A DNA stretch of 64,000 bases from Reticulitermes speratus (Eukaryota; Arthropoda; Insecta; Blattodea; Rhinotermitidae). The stretch lies in contig JAJKFL010000039.1 in the NCBI GenBank assembly GCA_021186555.1, positions 12,938,733 through 13,002,732 on the forward strand. The letters are read 5' to 3'. The notes below the pieces were generated by a model, which did no database searches, had not been told where the DNA came from, and was given only the letters and a program-made list of their open reading frames with translations. This document shows positions 45,493 to 56,845 of the stretch, piece after piece. Made by a program: the position numbers and the translations under genes. How positions within the stretch are numbered: position 1 is the first letter of the stretch; every line of letters starts with the position of its first letter.

Positions 45493-46700
45493 CTACAGCA
45501 TCAAGTAATACCGTGGTTATAAGTTCAGTACAAAACATCAGCAGTACCACAGTAGCAATCAAAGAAAATGGTTCTAGTGCTGTTACTCAGCAACACACTA
45601 CTGCAAGTAAAGAAACCAGTGGTATACTGACAGCTTCAGAGCCAACCAACAGTAATGCTACAGCTGCACCAAAACAGAGTGGCTCTACTTCTGTTTCTTT
45701 AGGCACAACGAAACAGAATGTCATTTCTGCAGGTGAACAAGTTGACTCTACAATTCTGACTTCATCCACAGTAGATACAGTTTCTGCAAATGAAAGTCAC
45801 GTAACAGAGGCACCAACTAGCAATGTTTTTATGGATTCAGCAATACAAAGTAACATTTCATCTGAAGTTTCAAAAATAACTAAAATTTCTTGAACACAAA
45901 CAGTCATGTAAGAACAGATTCCTCAAAATACAACTATAATAGCGCAAGTGAGCCCATGTTAACTGATAAAGAGCCAAACAGCACGGTAGCTTATGTCAGT
46001 GAACGTGTTGATACTTCAGATCTGCATAAAGACTGTGGGTACATGGATTTGCATAAAGTAGACTCGCTGCCATTTATTTCTGATATGGAAACAGAACATT
46101 ATGCTTTTCAAATTGTGATACTGAGTCAGAATTTTATATGTCCATAATTAACAAAGATGTTGAACGCAATTTGAAGGCATCTCTTATACCAGTTCTTAAG
46201 AAAGAAGTTGGAGAATCAGCATCACAGATTCTAGTGCCTTATGCGATGGCATTCTTAAAACAAGGAATTGATTGCATGATGCAGGAGCTTATGGTAAAGG
46301 TCCTCTCCTCTGTCATGTGTAAGGAAACAGAGCAGAAGAACCTAACTTCCTGATTTACAATGTGGAGATGCAGATGGGCTGATGATCACAGCATGGTTCA
46401 ATGGAAGGAAGAAATGCTGTTGGTCACAAATAAATGGAAGGCAGAAAAAAAGAAGGAAATGGAAGCAGTACAGGACAGAGCTCAAAAACTTGGGCAACGA
46501 ATATCTGCGCTGTGTTGCAGTAATACGGCATCAACACAAAGTAACACCTGTGGCAGTAGTTCTAATGACAGTAGTGTAAATTACAGTAATGATGGTATCA
46601 GTTGTATTGCTGGTGATGATAATGAAGAGACAGCAGAGAAGAGCACATTGGTTGGAATTGTGCAAGACTTCATGCAGTTCTTAATATATCTGACTGTCAG
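45493..46700 (+). pseudogene. Unrecognised gene, Ser/Thr-rich tail in shifting frames
   Basis: Starts after TTATTGTCAG with ATASSNTVVISS and continues as a long Ser/Thr/Asn-rich region to a stop at 45891. The coding character then resumes in other frames: HVRTDSSKYNYN to about 46100, then SEFYMSIINKDVERNLKASL with helical LIPVLKKEVGESASQILVPY to about 46352, then QWKEEMLLVTNKWKAEKKKE, a probable coiled coil, to about 46670 (STLVGIVQDFM). At least three frame changes in one exon argue for a decaying gene or for indel errors in the assembly. The order is disordered linker, helical segment, coiled coil. No family recognised. Confidence 0.5.
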
Positions 46701-46779
46701 ATGGTGGGAACCCCAAAGAGTGTTTCAGAGCAAGGATCACAGACTGTTTCAACTGGTTGTATCCTTTACTTGAAGTGCC

Positions 46780-48780
46780 ATTCGGACGTGTAGTCACCTG
46801 TACTTCAGTTTCAGTGTCATACCAATTTTTCACAGCAGGTTTCTCAGTTGGTCCTCCACAGATTGAACGTAGTGTAACCAGAACTGGCCATGCATTTGGA
46901 GCACCATTGAAACTCATCTCAGTAGCTCAGTGCCAGTTCAGCTATATCCAGTCATACCCTGCCTGTTGTAATGGATGGATATCTTGGTTAGAATTCTGCA
47001 GGTAAATCTGCTATCTCAAGCATTAACATGTGTGACATAATTGCATGGAGTAGTGGGGGTTTTCATGCATTAGGGTAGAAGTAAATGATCAGTTGGCATC
47101 TGTGTGTAATGTGAGGTTTAATTGCGGTCTCAACAAAAGTAGATCAATGATGAATAGTCATATAAGACACTGATAAGATTGTGTAATTAGAGCCATATAA
47201 ATTTGGTTACAGATAGATAGGTAGGAACTTGACACCGAATATAAAGAAACGTCTGCCAAATGTTTAGTGAATTTGAAGTAGTTGATCCAAAATGTAAATT
47301 CATGAAATGTGGCAGTAGTAATCAAGGATTTGCTATGTCAGAGTCCAAATGGTGACCATCTCCTGCCTCCCCAGCAATCATACATATGTTTCTTGTATTT
47401 TGATACTGTTAAATTTAATACAAATGTTGCTTGCTGACTTTGTGTCAACCAGCGGGTGTGTTTATGGTTGGAAAAACAATTGTGTCTGTAGGAAACCACC
47501 TAACCTATGTGTTGCAGATGAGCTCCTAATAAGAATTTTAGTGCTGAATGAAATTGTAAGTTACTGCTGCAGTTCTGTTGAGGGTTGAAGTTTGTGTTTT
47601 TAAAACCATGCTTACATAGTTTCTTTCTCTGTGAATTTAATCAAATAACAATGAATCTGGCTTCCTCCATCCTGACAATAGCAAAAGCTGGTTTAATCCA
47701 GGATCTTTCTGACTGTACTACTCCAAAGCTTAAGTCATGCTGGTCCTTGCATTCTAGATGGAATTATACTGTTTATTTTCACCTGGAAAAATTTTATTTT
47801 AAACGTAGCAAATTTCTTTTGTTTTATGTTTCTGTTTAGTGAATAAATAGTATTGAACATTTTGTTCCTCCCTCCCTCTGTGGTATTTATTGTGTGGTGA
47901 GGGAGAAGAGGTGGGATTTTGTGGTTCCTTGCTGCATACCTCAAAATTTGGGATGAGGATTATGTCACAAAGCCCTCGTCCTTGGATTTGTGATAAATTA
48001 TCTTATATAATTTGTAATTACGAATGTGCAATGTTATCAGTTATGATAACTGTTTAGTTTTAATACCATGTACTGCCATTAATTAAATAAATGTTAGAGA
48101 AATAATAAGATTTGTACTGTAAAAGAAATACAGATAGGGTACCAGTCCTGAAACCACTGCTGTTTTATCAGTCTGTGAAACAGAAAAGATTGGGAACCCC
48201 GATTTAAATGACCATGAATCAGGTAACTTTTGTAATTACCTGTAAAATGCAGGGTGGTCATAAAGTCATGATCCATTTTGATGAAGGAATTGAAATATTT
48301 TAATCACTGCCATGTGTGTTTTATTACCATTAGGTATACAGATATTTGCAATACAATTCACCATGGCCACCCTCCATTTAAAAGCACTGTTGCTCTGGCA
48401 GTTTGTTGTCATGCTTGCTGTGACTGTCAGTTGCATCATAAATGTGGTTATGTAGTTTTTGAGTCTTTGTTTTGTACACCCAAGATCTGATAAAAACACC
48501 CAAGCAAATACCTAAGAGCATTAAATCAGGTGAACATGTTGCCAGTAGTTTTGATAAAACTGCTGTCAGTCTGTTAGAAAAGGTTTCATGCAGGTATTCC
48601 CATATGACATTTGCAAAATGAGATGAAAGCCATCTTTCCTGAAATACAGCAGATCAAAAATTCCATCATCCCGTAATTTGTGGTTCTAAAAAGTGTTTAA
48701 ACCTAAGCAGATAATTGTTTCTTCAAATTAATTGAAGATTTAAAAACTTTGTCAGTTAGTTGAAGATTAAAACTGAACAG
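46780..48780. other. Right part of the CpG-poor block
   Basis: No further exon could be fixed. At 48250 the words GGGTGGTCATAAAGTCATGA resemble transposon ends, but no partner was found. Confidence 0.4.
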
Positions 48781-48860
48781 TGTGTCGGCACTGTGGATTC
48801 TCATCTGTTGGCTTAGTCGCTGATTTGTGTAGATGCTTGTGGAAGGTTTGGTTATTAAGT

Positions 48861-48914
48861 CCGTGCTTATTTATGGTCGTAAATTGTCCGTGTTTATTTA
48901 TGGTCGTAAATTGT
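48861..48914 (+). repeat. 27-bp tandem repeat, two copies
   Basis: CCGTGCTTATTTATGGTCG plus AAATTGT is repeated once with one C/T change. It marks the right edge of the CpG-poor block. Confidence 0.85.
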
Positions 48915-49612
48915 ATCTGGAATACTAATGTCCAAGATTATTATAATTTGCCTACTGTATTGTGTAGGTAATTAATTCAGATAATTTAATCTTGAATTAA
49001 GTTGGCAGTTTCAATAAACAAATATATGGCTGCGTTAAGCCATCGTCTTAACAAATATACATATAGACATTTTAATGTATCACGAATACGAAATGGTCAC
49101 AAGTGGAGCTCATACTTTATTTTACCTTATGTTAGTTGTACACATGTTGTATGCTATCTCTCTGCTGTACAGCCTTATGATCACTTGGACATGTCCGAAA
49201 CATGCACGTGTGGTTTCATAAATAATGAAACAAACATTAGTTGCCCTCGACTGAATTTTTGTCGTCGTTTAAGTGTAAAAAAACGCAACGCAATGAGTAA
49301 CATAAAGATTAGATATTTTGTTCGTATTACTGTTCATGTATAGTGGACAAGGTGCTGTCTCGCATTTTGGCTATGGAAATGAATTTTACTTGTTGGTTGT
49401 TAGCTGAGCGAAGGTGTCGGTGTTCTTGTATCGGGACTTTGATAAATCTTTAAAAAAGAAGGAGGGGGTTGGGGGAGTGAATACAAATTGCCGATACTGC
49501 GGAAATCATTTTTAAGAATGCAGTCGCTGAAAGAAAGAAGGTGACTTGCCAGTAAAATAATGCGGATTGTTTTGTCATTGAGGAACTAAGCGAAGGAAGA
49601 CTGCCGCGGTCT

Positions 49613-49760
49613 TTTTGGTAGATGAGTACCGTTTCGGAGGAACCTGCTGCCTTCATGTTCAGGGTAATTACATCTCAGAAGACCGGTATCTTGATATTCA
49701 CCGTCGTGAGAACTTCAAATATCACAAGCAAACAGCCTGTGAAATGTCCAATTCTAACTG
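49613..49760 (-). mobile_element. Arm and flank of the ACGGCGT-type family
   Basis: On the minus strand CTGAACATGAAGGCAGCAGG, then TTCCTCCGAAACGG and CATCTACC. This matches the GAAGATGGAG...CCGAAACGT arm seen elsewhere. The plus-strand flank translates as SEDRYLDIHRRENFK, a peptide relic common to this repeat class in insects. Confidence 0.45.
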
Positions 49761-50489
49761 TATTTGGACGATCAAGTCATTTTTACATCTAGTCTTTGGT
49801 CTGTGCATGCGGCCTGAGCAATCTGTAATAGCCCGTGGCATTTCGGTTGGACATTGTCGGTTCGATACAGCACTACATTAGACATTTTGATGTCGTAACT
49901 TTGACGACATATCGGAGGTCGGAGACTGCGACGGGAAATTTGACAGTCTTGTCGCTGGTAGTATTAAGTAGTGGTCGACATATTTGTATCCTTAATTATT
50001 AATTCCAATACAACTGTGAGGCTTGGAAGGTGATTCCGGGGGTGGTATGGGCTAATCGCAGCTGGATAAACCAACAGATCGGATGAAGACAGCAATGCAG
50101 AGGAGATGTTTCCTGTATGTGTATAGTGTTTTTGAACGGAGATCTCTTGAGTCTTAGACGATACTCGCAGTGTTATGTTTCATAAGGTTTGCAATTAATT
50201 ATGTCGAGAACTGTAGGAATATTCCGCTCTGTGTTAGTATTTCCCGTCCTAAAGGCGGATTTTGGTTACAGTTAAAATGCACGTCACTGGTCATAGCTAA
50301 CTCCGTGGAGAGAACTCGTTGAGCCGTTGTCACTTAGTTGACCAAAAAAAATCCCCACGTTTTGTGGCACGTAGCTGAAAGTTCAGGACCGTGTTCGAAG
50401 GAGCCTGCCACTTCACTTTATTCAGAAGCAGATAAACCTAGTCTACAGGTTGAAACCCCACTTCCCCAGTACGTAAATAAATAAATAAA

Positions 50490-50990
50490 TATATTAGGGC
50501 CTAAGAGGGGCAAGGTGGCAGGGGAGTGGAGAAGACTACATAACGAGGAGCTTTATGCTCTATGCTCCTTACCAAATATTCGGGTGATCAAATGAAGGAA
50601 AATTATGTGGGCGGGGCATGTGTCGTGTGTGGGGCAGAAGAGAAACGCATACAAGGTTTTTATGGAAAAAACTGAAGGAAAGGCATCGCTTTGAACACTC
50701 TAGACATATATGGGAGGATACTGTTAAAATGGATCTTCAAGAAATAGGGTAAGAGAGCGTGAACTGGATTGAAGTGGCTCAGGACTGGGACAATTGGCGG
50801 TCTGTTATGAAAAAAGTAATGAAGTTTCAAATCCCATAAAATGCGGGGATTTTATATACTAACTGAGGCACTGTTAGCTTCTCAAGGAGGACTCTGCTGC
50901 ATGGAGTTAAACTATAAAGCTCCTGATTACGTAATTTTATCCGCCATCGCTATACTTCGTGTTACTCAGAAGCAGATATTGCCCCCCCAT
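50490..50990 (+). mobile_element. LINE remnant 1 (RT C-terminal end and 3' tail)
   Basis: Decayed translation across frames recalls the common insect non-LTR retrotransposon C-terminus: EWRRLHNEELYALCSLPNII, then IMWAGHVS, KTEGKAS, W-x-G-Y-C and ELDxSGSGLGQ, followed by the tail GCGGGGATTTTATATACTAA and TTAGCTTCTCAAGGAGGAC. Several stops and shifts. Other pieces of the same element lie at 1340, 11375, 12335, 19490, 21640 and 37165. Confidence 0.7.
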
Positions 50991-50999
50991 TTTGTTCTC

Positions 51000-53335
51000 A
51001 AGTGACCTGACTTATGTTCTCTTTGTGTGAGTGAACAAGGTTCACACCCATACGAAATTTGAGGTTAAAGTCATAGTTGTTATGTTCTGATCTCTACATA
51101 CGTCTTTTTAGACAGCAAACGAGAAGGTAGTGTTGACTGGTGACAAGCATTCCCTCATTTAATTTGCCCTTAATTTCTTTAAAATTTAAGCCTAAACTGT
51201 AATTCTGTGTTTTCTTCGTGTTGGCATAGTGCTTTATGAAAGTTGCCTGTGTTTGTAACTCCCGGTTAGGCAGGTGTGTCGTGAGTAACGACAGAAGGGT
51301 GAATCAGAGGAATTTAGAAGGGAGAAGGAAGGGTCAATACTAGACAGCAGTGACGAACCGGTCCAGGCGAGGTGAACGCGTGTTGGGTCTGGGACACACG
51401 TGCTGCTAACACACAAGATATCCAGGTTTCTGTCGTCTTGGAAGGAACCACCCTACCTCGCCTCCGCCCAGTCTATCTTTAGCTCAAAACATTCAGGATC
51501 GGATCAAGCCAGCTCACGCAGGCTGGCTGTTAGTATCTGTTCTGCTTCCTGTATGTGCAGTTGGTAGCGGATACAACTGCGATCAGTTTTGGCAACACTG
51601 ATAACGTGTACTTCCGTTTGGAAGCCCAACCGTACAGCTGTCTGGACACTACAAATTTTGTTTCAGTTTCTAATGTTGTGACTAAACAAATAGTTGTTTT
51701 TGTGCTAGATGAATGAAAAAGGTCCTGTATATATTACTTCAGTTATGGGAAAGTCAAATCTCTTCTCTGTCTTCAATGTATTGGTATTTCGGTGTCGCCT
51801 TGTAAATCGTCTGACAGCTACCTCCGTTGTGAAGTGAAATTTAATATGTGCGCGCGAAAATTTAGTTGTTATGAAAATTGCTGGCTGAACTATATGGGAC
51901 AGTCGGTGCTGGTTGAATGGTAAAGTTAAACATAAAAATATATTTATTTATGGGTGTATTTACGATTCTGTGTGTTACGTAAGTTTAAAATGCCAAACTT
52001 GTAATTTGCTGATAGTGAATCAAAGCTACAAATGATTTTGCATCTTCGAAGCCGCTAATAGAATTAGTTATTTCTATCTGGCGTTAGTGTCCAAAATTTA
52101 AGTACAATTTTCTGATAACGTGTTCATATTTCACATATTTCCTATAATTATTTAACGTCGAATAGAAAATATTTATAAGAAGACTGACAGAACAGAATTC
52201 AAGGCACAAACATAAAGCTAAAGATGTGTAAAAAATAAGAACCTGTGTTAAATCATTTGGAAAGATTTTTAGAGTATACGGCTTAGAGAGATGTGTTTTA
52301 ATATTGAAAATATGGATGGTAGGTTGAGGTACAAGATGTATAAAAATATTATTTCTACTCGTAGAACTGCACATAAGGGCTGCAAACTGCAAAAACCCTG
52401 GTGTTAAGTAGACACAGCCTTCTGTACAATTCAACTCAACTAATGTAATTAATTAACGAACTAATTATACTTACTGGCACTGGTAGTGCGTCTCTGTCGA
52501 TTTGTGATATACGCCAGCTATTTTCGTTTGATGCTTATGTAGGGAGAGACTTTAAAATTCACTGATTTTTTGGAAATTATATTCCATATTTTACACAAAC
52601 TTATTTTCATGACGTCATACTTCGCGTGTGTTGACTCGTTCACGGACGGTTTCTTTCGACACAGATAAATATTGTACTTATGTCACTGTATGTTAAACAT
52701 TTTACTATACAGTGAGATTGAAATGCACGGTGAAGGTCATATAAAATTGTACCTATGTGTTTATTGAACTGCTGCTTTACTCTTGTCACTTCCGCAAATC
52801 TGATAAGGTTAAAACAGAATAATTAAAATTATAATCATAAAATGAAGTCACTTGAAAAAGGTAAATCCCATGGATTTTGAATCACGCTTGATACATGAGG
52901 ATGCAGGTTTAATGGGATATAAGGCTTATCGATGGGTGAGTGGTTCCCGACGTTTCGAAGGACTGTAATTCTTCGAAACGTCGGATAACACCCAACGACA
53001 CAGCATCATATCCCAGAAGACCTGACTCCTCAGAGCTAATGTAACAATCTCAAATCCAGCTAGCTTGATACATTTCCAGTTGTGTCATGTTATATGGCAT
53101 TGCAGAATTTATTGACAAAACATGAAGGGTTGTAATATGATTAGAACGAATGAAGATTTTAATTTCCCTTTGCTGCTGGCATGCAATGAATGCGCAGCAA
53201 GTTACGTCTTTAACCTCGTGACGTGGTCTGTGTGTTTATTAAATTTAAAAGACATGTCCAAATATATTTGTTTTCGTGTTTTCTTTTAGTAAACGAACCG
53301 GTTCTGCAGACACTTATAACACATACTAATATGTG
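51000..53335. other. Intergenic; GC-rich patch at 51230-51560
   Basis: The patch is richer in CG than its surroundings and could be an untranslated exon or old repeat. No open frame with splice sites is convincing. Confidence 0.35.
52895..53040. mobile_element. Foldback with perfect core CCGACGTTTCGAAG / CTTCGAAACGTCGG
   Basis: Inner 14-base arms are exact inverted copies separated by GACTGTAATT. Outer sequence (GGGATATAAGG... and ...CATCATATCCC) pairs imperfectly for about 60 bases. Confidence 0.6.
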
Positions 53336-53337
53336 GA

Positions 53338-53600
53338 ATCCGGAGTAGCGAAGTTGGTATAGCGACTAGGCTACGGACTCGATGGTCCGGGGCTCGAATC
53401 CCCGGCAGTGGTAAGAGATGTTTCTCTTCTGCAAAATACGTCCAGACCGGCTCTGGGGCCCACCCAGCCCCCTATTCAATGGGTACCTGTGCTCCTTCCC
53501 GGTGAGGTAACCACTCACCTCCATCTAGTGCAGAGGTTAAGAATAAGTGGACCTATACCTCTACTCCCCCTAAATACCTTCATGGCATGGACAGGGAAAA
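53338..53600 (+). mobile_element. SINE family A copy
   Basis: Head GTAGCGAAGTTGGTATAGCG and GGGGCTCGAATCCCC; body CCAGACCGGCTCTGGGGCC and ACCTCTACTCCCCCT, ending TTCATGGCATGG. Confidence 0.8.
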
Positions 53601-53661
53601 CTACGTTTTTTTTTTCACTTTACTAGGCACACACAGTGAGTGTCTATAGCAGAAGTGTAAG

Positions 53662-53937
53662 GCCGTGCCATGGCTCAGGCGGTTAGTCGCCGGCCTCCCA
53701 CCTCGGAGGCCCGGGTTCGATCCCGGGGTCAGTCCATATGGGATTTGTGGTACACAAAGTGGCACTGGGACAGGTTTTTCCCCGAGTGCTTCGGTATTCC
53801 CCTGTCAATTTCATTCCACCGGTGCTCCATTACTTGGAAAGATGAAAAAAAGAATCACCTTTCTCTTCATCTTCATCACAGGCAGCGGTGCGTCCGTAGC
53901 ATCTACTGCGGGGCACTTCACCACAAAAAAAAAAATA
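53662..53937 (+). mobile_element. SINE family D, full length
   Basis: Starts GGCCGTGCCATGGCTCAGG; B-box GGGTTCGATCCCGG; body AAAGTGGCACTGGGACAGG; ends GGGGCACTTCACCAC plus an A tail. It follows the family A copy at 53338 closely. Confidence 0.85.
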
Positions 53938-53999
53938 GGAATGTAGATGAATACAGCTCGGGACTCAGTTTTGCTTCCGCAGAAGCTGTGGAATAAATA

Positions 54000-54170
54000 G
54001 GAAACAGTCGCAGAGCCCATTCCTGAAGCATAATTACCTTCACCCTCCGCCTGGAGTGCGTGGTATTATAGAAAGCTAAGCAGACCATTCTGGACGCTGT
54101 GGCGAAGAGAGCAATTCTGTCCCTGTCGGGTATTGAACACTCGCCCATCCCCTATCTATCGGTGTGTAAC
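54000..54170 (-). mobile_element. SINE family A fragment
   Basis: Head region GACGCTGTGGCGAAGAGAGC and TGTCGGGTATTGAACAC parallels the copy at 31.99 kb; the body is short. Confidence 0.45.
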
Positions 54171-54884
54171 TTAAAACCTGCCCTACATTACTTTCTTCCC
54201 GTTATAATTGCATTTGAAGTTACTTGATACCAAGTGCATGAATCACCAAACAATTTGTTTGTGAAACTGGTATACACTCTGCTGCCACAGGCTGGAACTT
54301 TATTTATCCGGTATACGGACATTCGGTATACTAATTTAAACAGTGTTAGAAAAAACAGACGACTCGCACGGAAATAGACACGCGACCCCAGTACCATGAG
54401 GCGCCAGACTAGCTTGCATTAACAGAAGTGAAGATCGCTTGTTTCCTACTGTGCGCTATTTTTCGAGTTTCCTGTAGTCTTGTCACAGTGTGCTGAGGCA
54501 CCAAAGTCAAAATGCGCGGATACAAGCAAGTCATGCTTTCTTTCAGTTCGGGCTGTGAACTTTGGCACCGTGAGTCGACTGCGCATGACTGTCAGATGTG
54601 AGTTCAGTGGTTCACTGTGTTCATTGCCCCGCTTTATTGGTTCAGCATTATTATGACAACAATTCGGTATTTGTTGTTCCATCAACCTGTGCAATAGCGG
54701 AACGTCTGTAAATCGGTAACTAAAAGATGCCATAAAAAGTATATTTCGTTGTGATTGAGTGATTTCATATCTGGTAATTTTAAAATGCTCTATCAACTAC
54801 TGAGTTTAAACAGCATCTACTTGTATAATTCAAGTGTCGCCACATTTTAATTTATTTTTAATCAGCAAACAATTTTATATCTTA

Positions 54885-55035
54885 TCAGTCGGCTTTGGGG
54901 TCTACCCAGCCTCATATCCTGTGTCTTTGTCTCCTTCATCTAATGTCCAGGTTAAGAAACAGTGGAACTTTATCTCCATTCTCACTTGTCTCTGCGCCTT
55001 CATGGCGTATTGCGTAAACGCAGGGAGAGTTTTAT
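54885..55035 (+). mobile_element. SINE family A fragment (body)
   Basis: GTCGGCTTTGGGGTCTACCC, CATCTAATGTCCAGGTTAAG and CTTCATGGCG match the 3' half of the family. Confidence 0.55.
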
Positions 55036-55802
55036 CTTTATCTAAAAACCGAATAGGCATTAACTCTGTCTTCTAGTTGAACAGTATGCAACTTAGTTGT
55101 CTTTTATTTCACATTTGTAATATTATTTCTATAAACACAGAAACGGTTAGGCATAAATTAGTAAGAACTCGCAAAAACGCCCGTTCATCTTCAGGGGATC
55201 TTTAAATTAAACTGCACAGAAATAATGGCACTGCTTAATTACTGTATTTCGGTAATCTTATAAATGTAACTCATTTCCGTTTCGTACAAAAGTTAGCTAC
55301 TATTCTCTGCCACTTCTTGACTGGCTCGTGGAAGTTAGTGAACTGTGAGAAATAAACCCTGAACAGTGCTTGCCTATCTTTAAAACTCCGATTCTAAATA
55401 TGAGAGAATGCGACACCACGATTCCTGTTTATTATTTAGGTTACCTTGTTGAGGCCGCCTACCAAAGTCACTCTGTCCGCCTGCATGCATCATATAACTA
55501 CAGCGATTGAACAGATTTTCGTGAAATTTAAAATCTTTTGGAAAATTACAATTTGGATGACCTTTCTTGGAACCGGCGATCCCAGGCTTTTCGATCCAAG
55601 GCTTTTACTTTTCATCTACAGCTTCGTGTATATACCATTATGGATTTTGTCTGCTTACATTTCCAGCATATTTAAGCTGGGCCACAGACGTAGTCTACTC
55701 TGTATGCATTTCGTCAGCTTGACAGCAAGCTGGAGTGTAATTGATGAAAGGAATCTTTACTTTTTGTATTTCCTGCTCACTACCTTAAACGTATTAATAT
55801 TT

Positions 55803-55922
55803 GCACAGTATATTTCACTCTTGTTCAGTAATTACAGTCACAAACAACATATATATATGTATATTTGACACAATATGTTGGTTGTGACTGTAATTACTGA
55901 ACAAGAGTAAAATGTACTGTGC
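55803..55922. repeat. Young-looking foldback, 50-bp arms with about three mismatches
   Basis: Left arm GCACAGTATATTTCACTC to CAAACAACATAT; right arm the inverse, ending AAATGTACTGTGC. The spacer of about 20 bases is AT repeat. No similarity to the other foldbacks. Confidence 0.75.
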
Positions 55923-55984
55923 TTGTACATACCAACGGGGATGTCAAATATTAAGGTATTAGTATTTGTTGAATACGTAGTAAG

Positions 55985-56165
55985 AAAAATTTGAAAGAAA
56001 GTAGTCGTGACCTAGTCGAGGCTGTATCCCGGCATTTTCCTGGAGTAACTGAGAAAGTCGACCAAATGTTTAGTCAGGAGGCCGGTTTCTCTGCCTAGAT
56101 TCGAAATCGGCGTTTCCCAATTACATGCCTGGAACGTTAGCGTTATACCGAGCTGTCGTGCGGTA
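55985..56165 (-). mobile_element. SINE family C copy
   Basis: AAGTAGTCGTGACCTAGTCG, CCTGGAGTAACTGAGAAAG, CCTAGATTCGAAATCGGCG. Confidence 0.55.
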
Positions 56166-56743
56166 GGAGGGAGATAACCTACGTGCATTTTTCTGGCGGG
56201 CCTGCAGAAAAAAAATAAAAATTCGGATGGTTTTTGTTGGTCCAAATATTCCATTGTGATAGAGAATAAACCTTTAATAATGCAGGGATAGTATTCGTTT
56301 TAATTACGTTACTCGGCGACAATGAGAGGTATATATAACATTGCAAAGAAACATTGCTCTTCATTCTGGGCCCTAAACGAACAGTGTAAGATTTATTTAC
56401 TATCATAATTGTTGTCCGTTTGAATTTTGGTCCCACGCGAAATAAGAATGGGACCGTATTTTAGTAAGAAGAAATGTCTAAATCTGTCGGAATTTATAGT
56501 TCTTGCTAGCCTTACCATATATATTGGCGCGTTTGGTGGAAAATTGGTGTCAGACGTTTGTCGTGTAAGTCTTGTGTTCATCGCTGCAAAACTTCCACCT
56601 AACATTTATTAATGGGCAAGTAAACGTAAAACCAGTGTTTTCGTATATGTGTTGGTGCGATTTACAGCCGAGTGACTTTAGGCTCTGGGTTTTGCATTTT
56701 ATGCCAGAGGACAAAATTAGGACAGTCAAAAAATCTCGAGTTT

Positions 56744-56845
56744 AAACACACACACACACTCTGTCACACACACAAACACACACACACTCTGTCACACACA
56801 CACACACACACTCTGTCACACACACATATATATATATATATATAG
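56744..56845 (+). repeat. (CA)n array broken by CTCTGTCA, then (TA)n
   Basis: Three units of CA repeat each closed by ACTCTGTCACACAC, ending in a TA run. Confidence 0.9.

Larger units (their letters stand above)
38281..48780. other. CpG-poor, SINE-free block
   Basis: Over about 10.5 kb the dinucleotide CG is rare, by eye roughly ten per kb or fewer, against several times that in the flanks. No copy of the SINE families A, C, D or E lies inside, although they occur every few kb elsewhere. TG and CA are abundant, as expected after methylation-driven C-to-T change. The unknown plus-strand gene lies inside. Edges are placed by eye where CG and repeats return. Confidence 0.6.

Noticed and set aside
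55446-55868. 140-codon hydrophobic protein
   Set aside because: No homology recalled, no splice context, and the end falls in the foldback arm.
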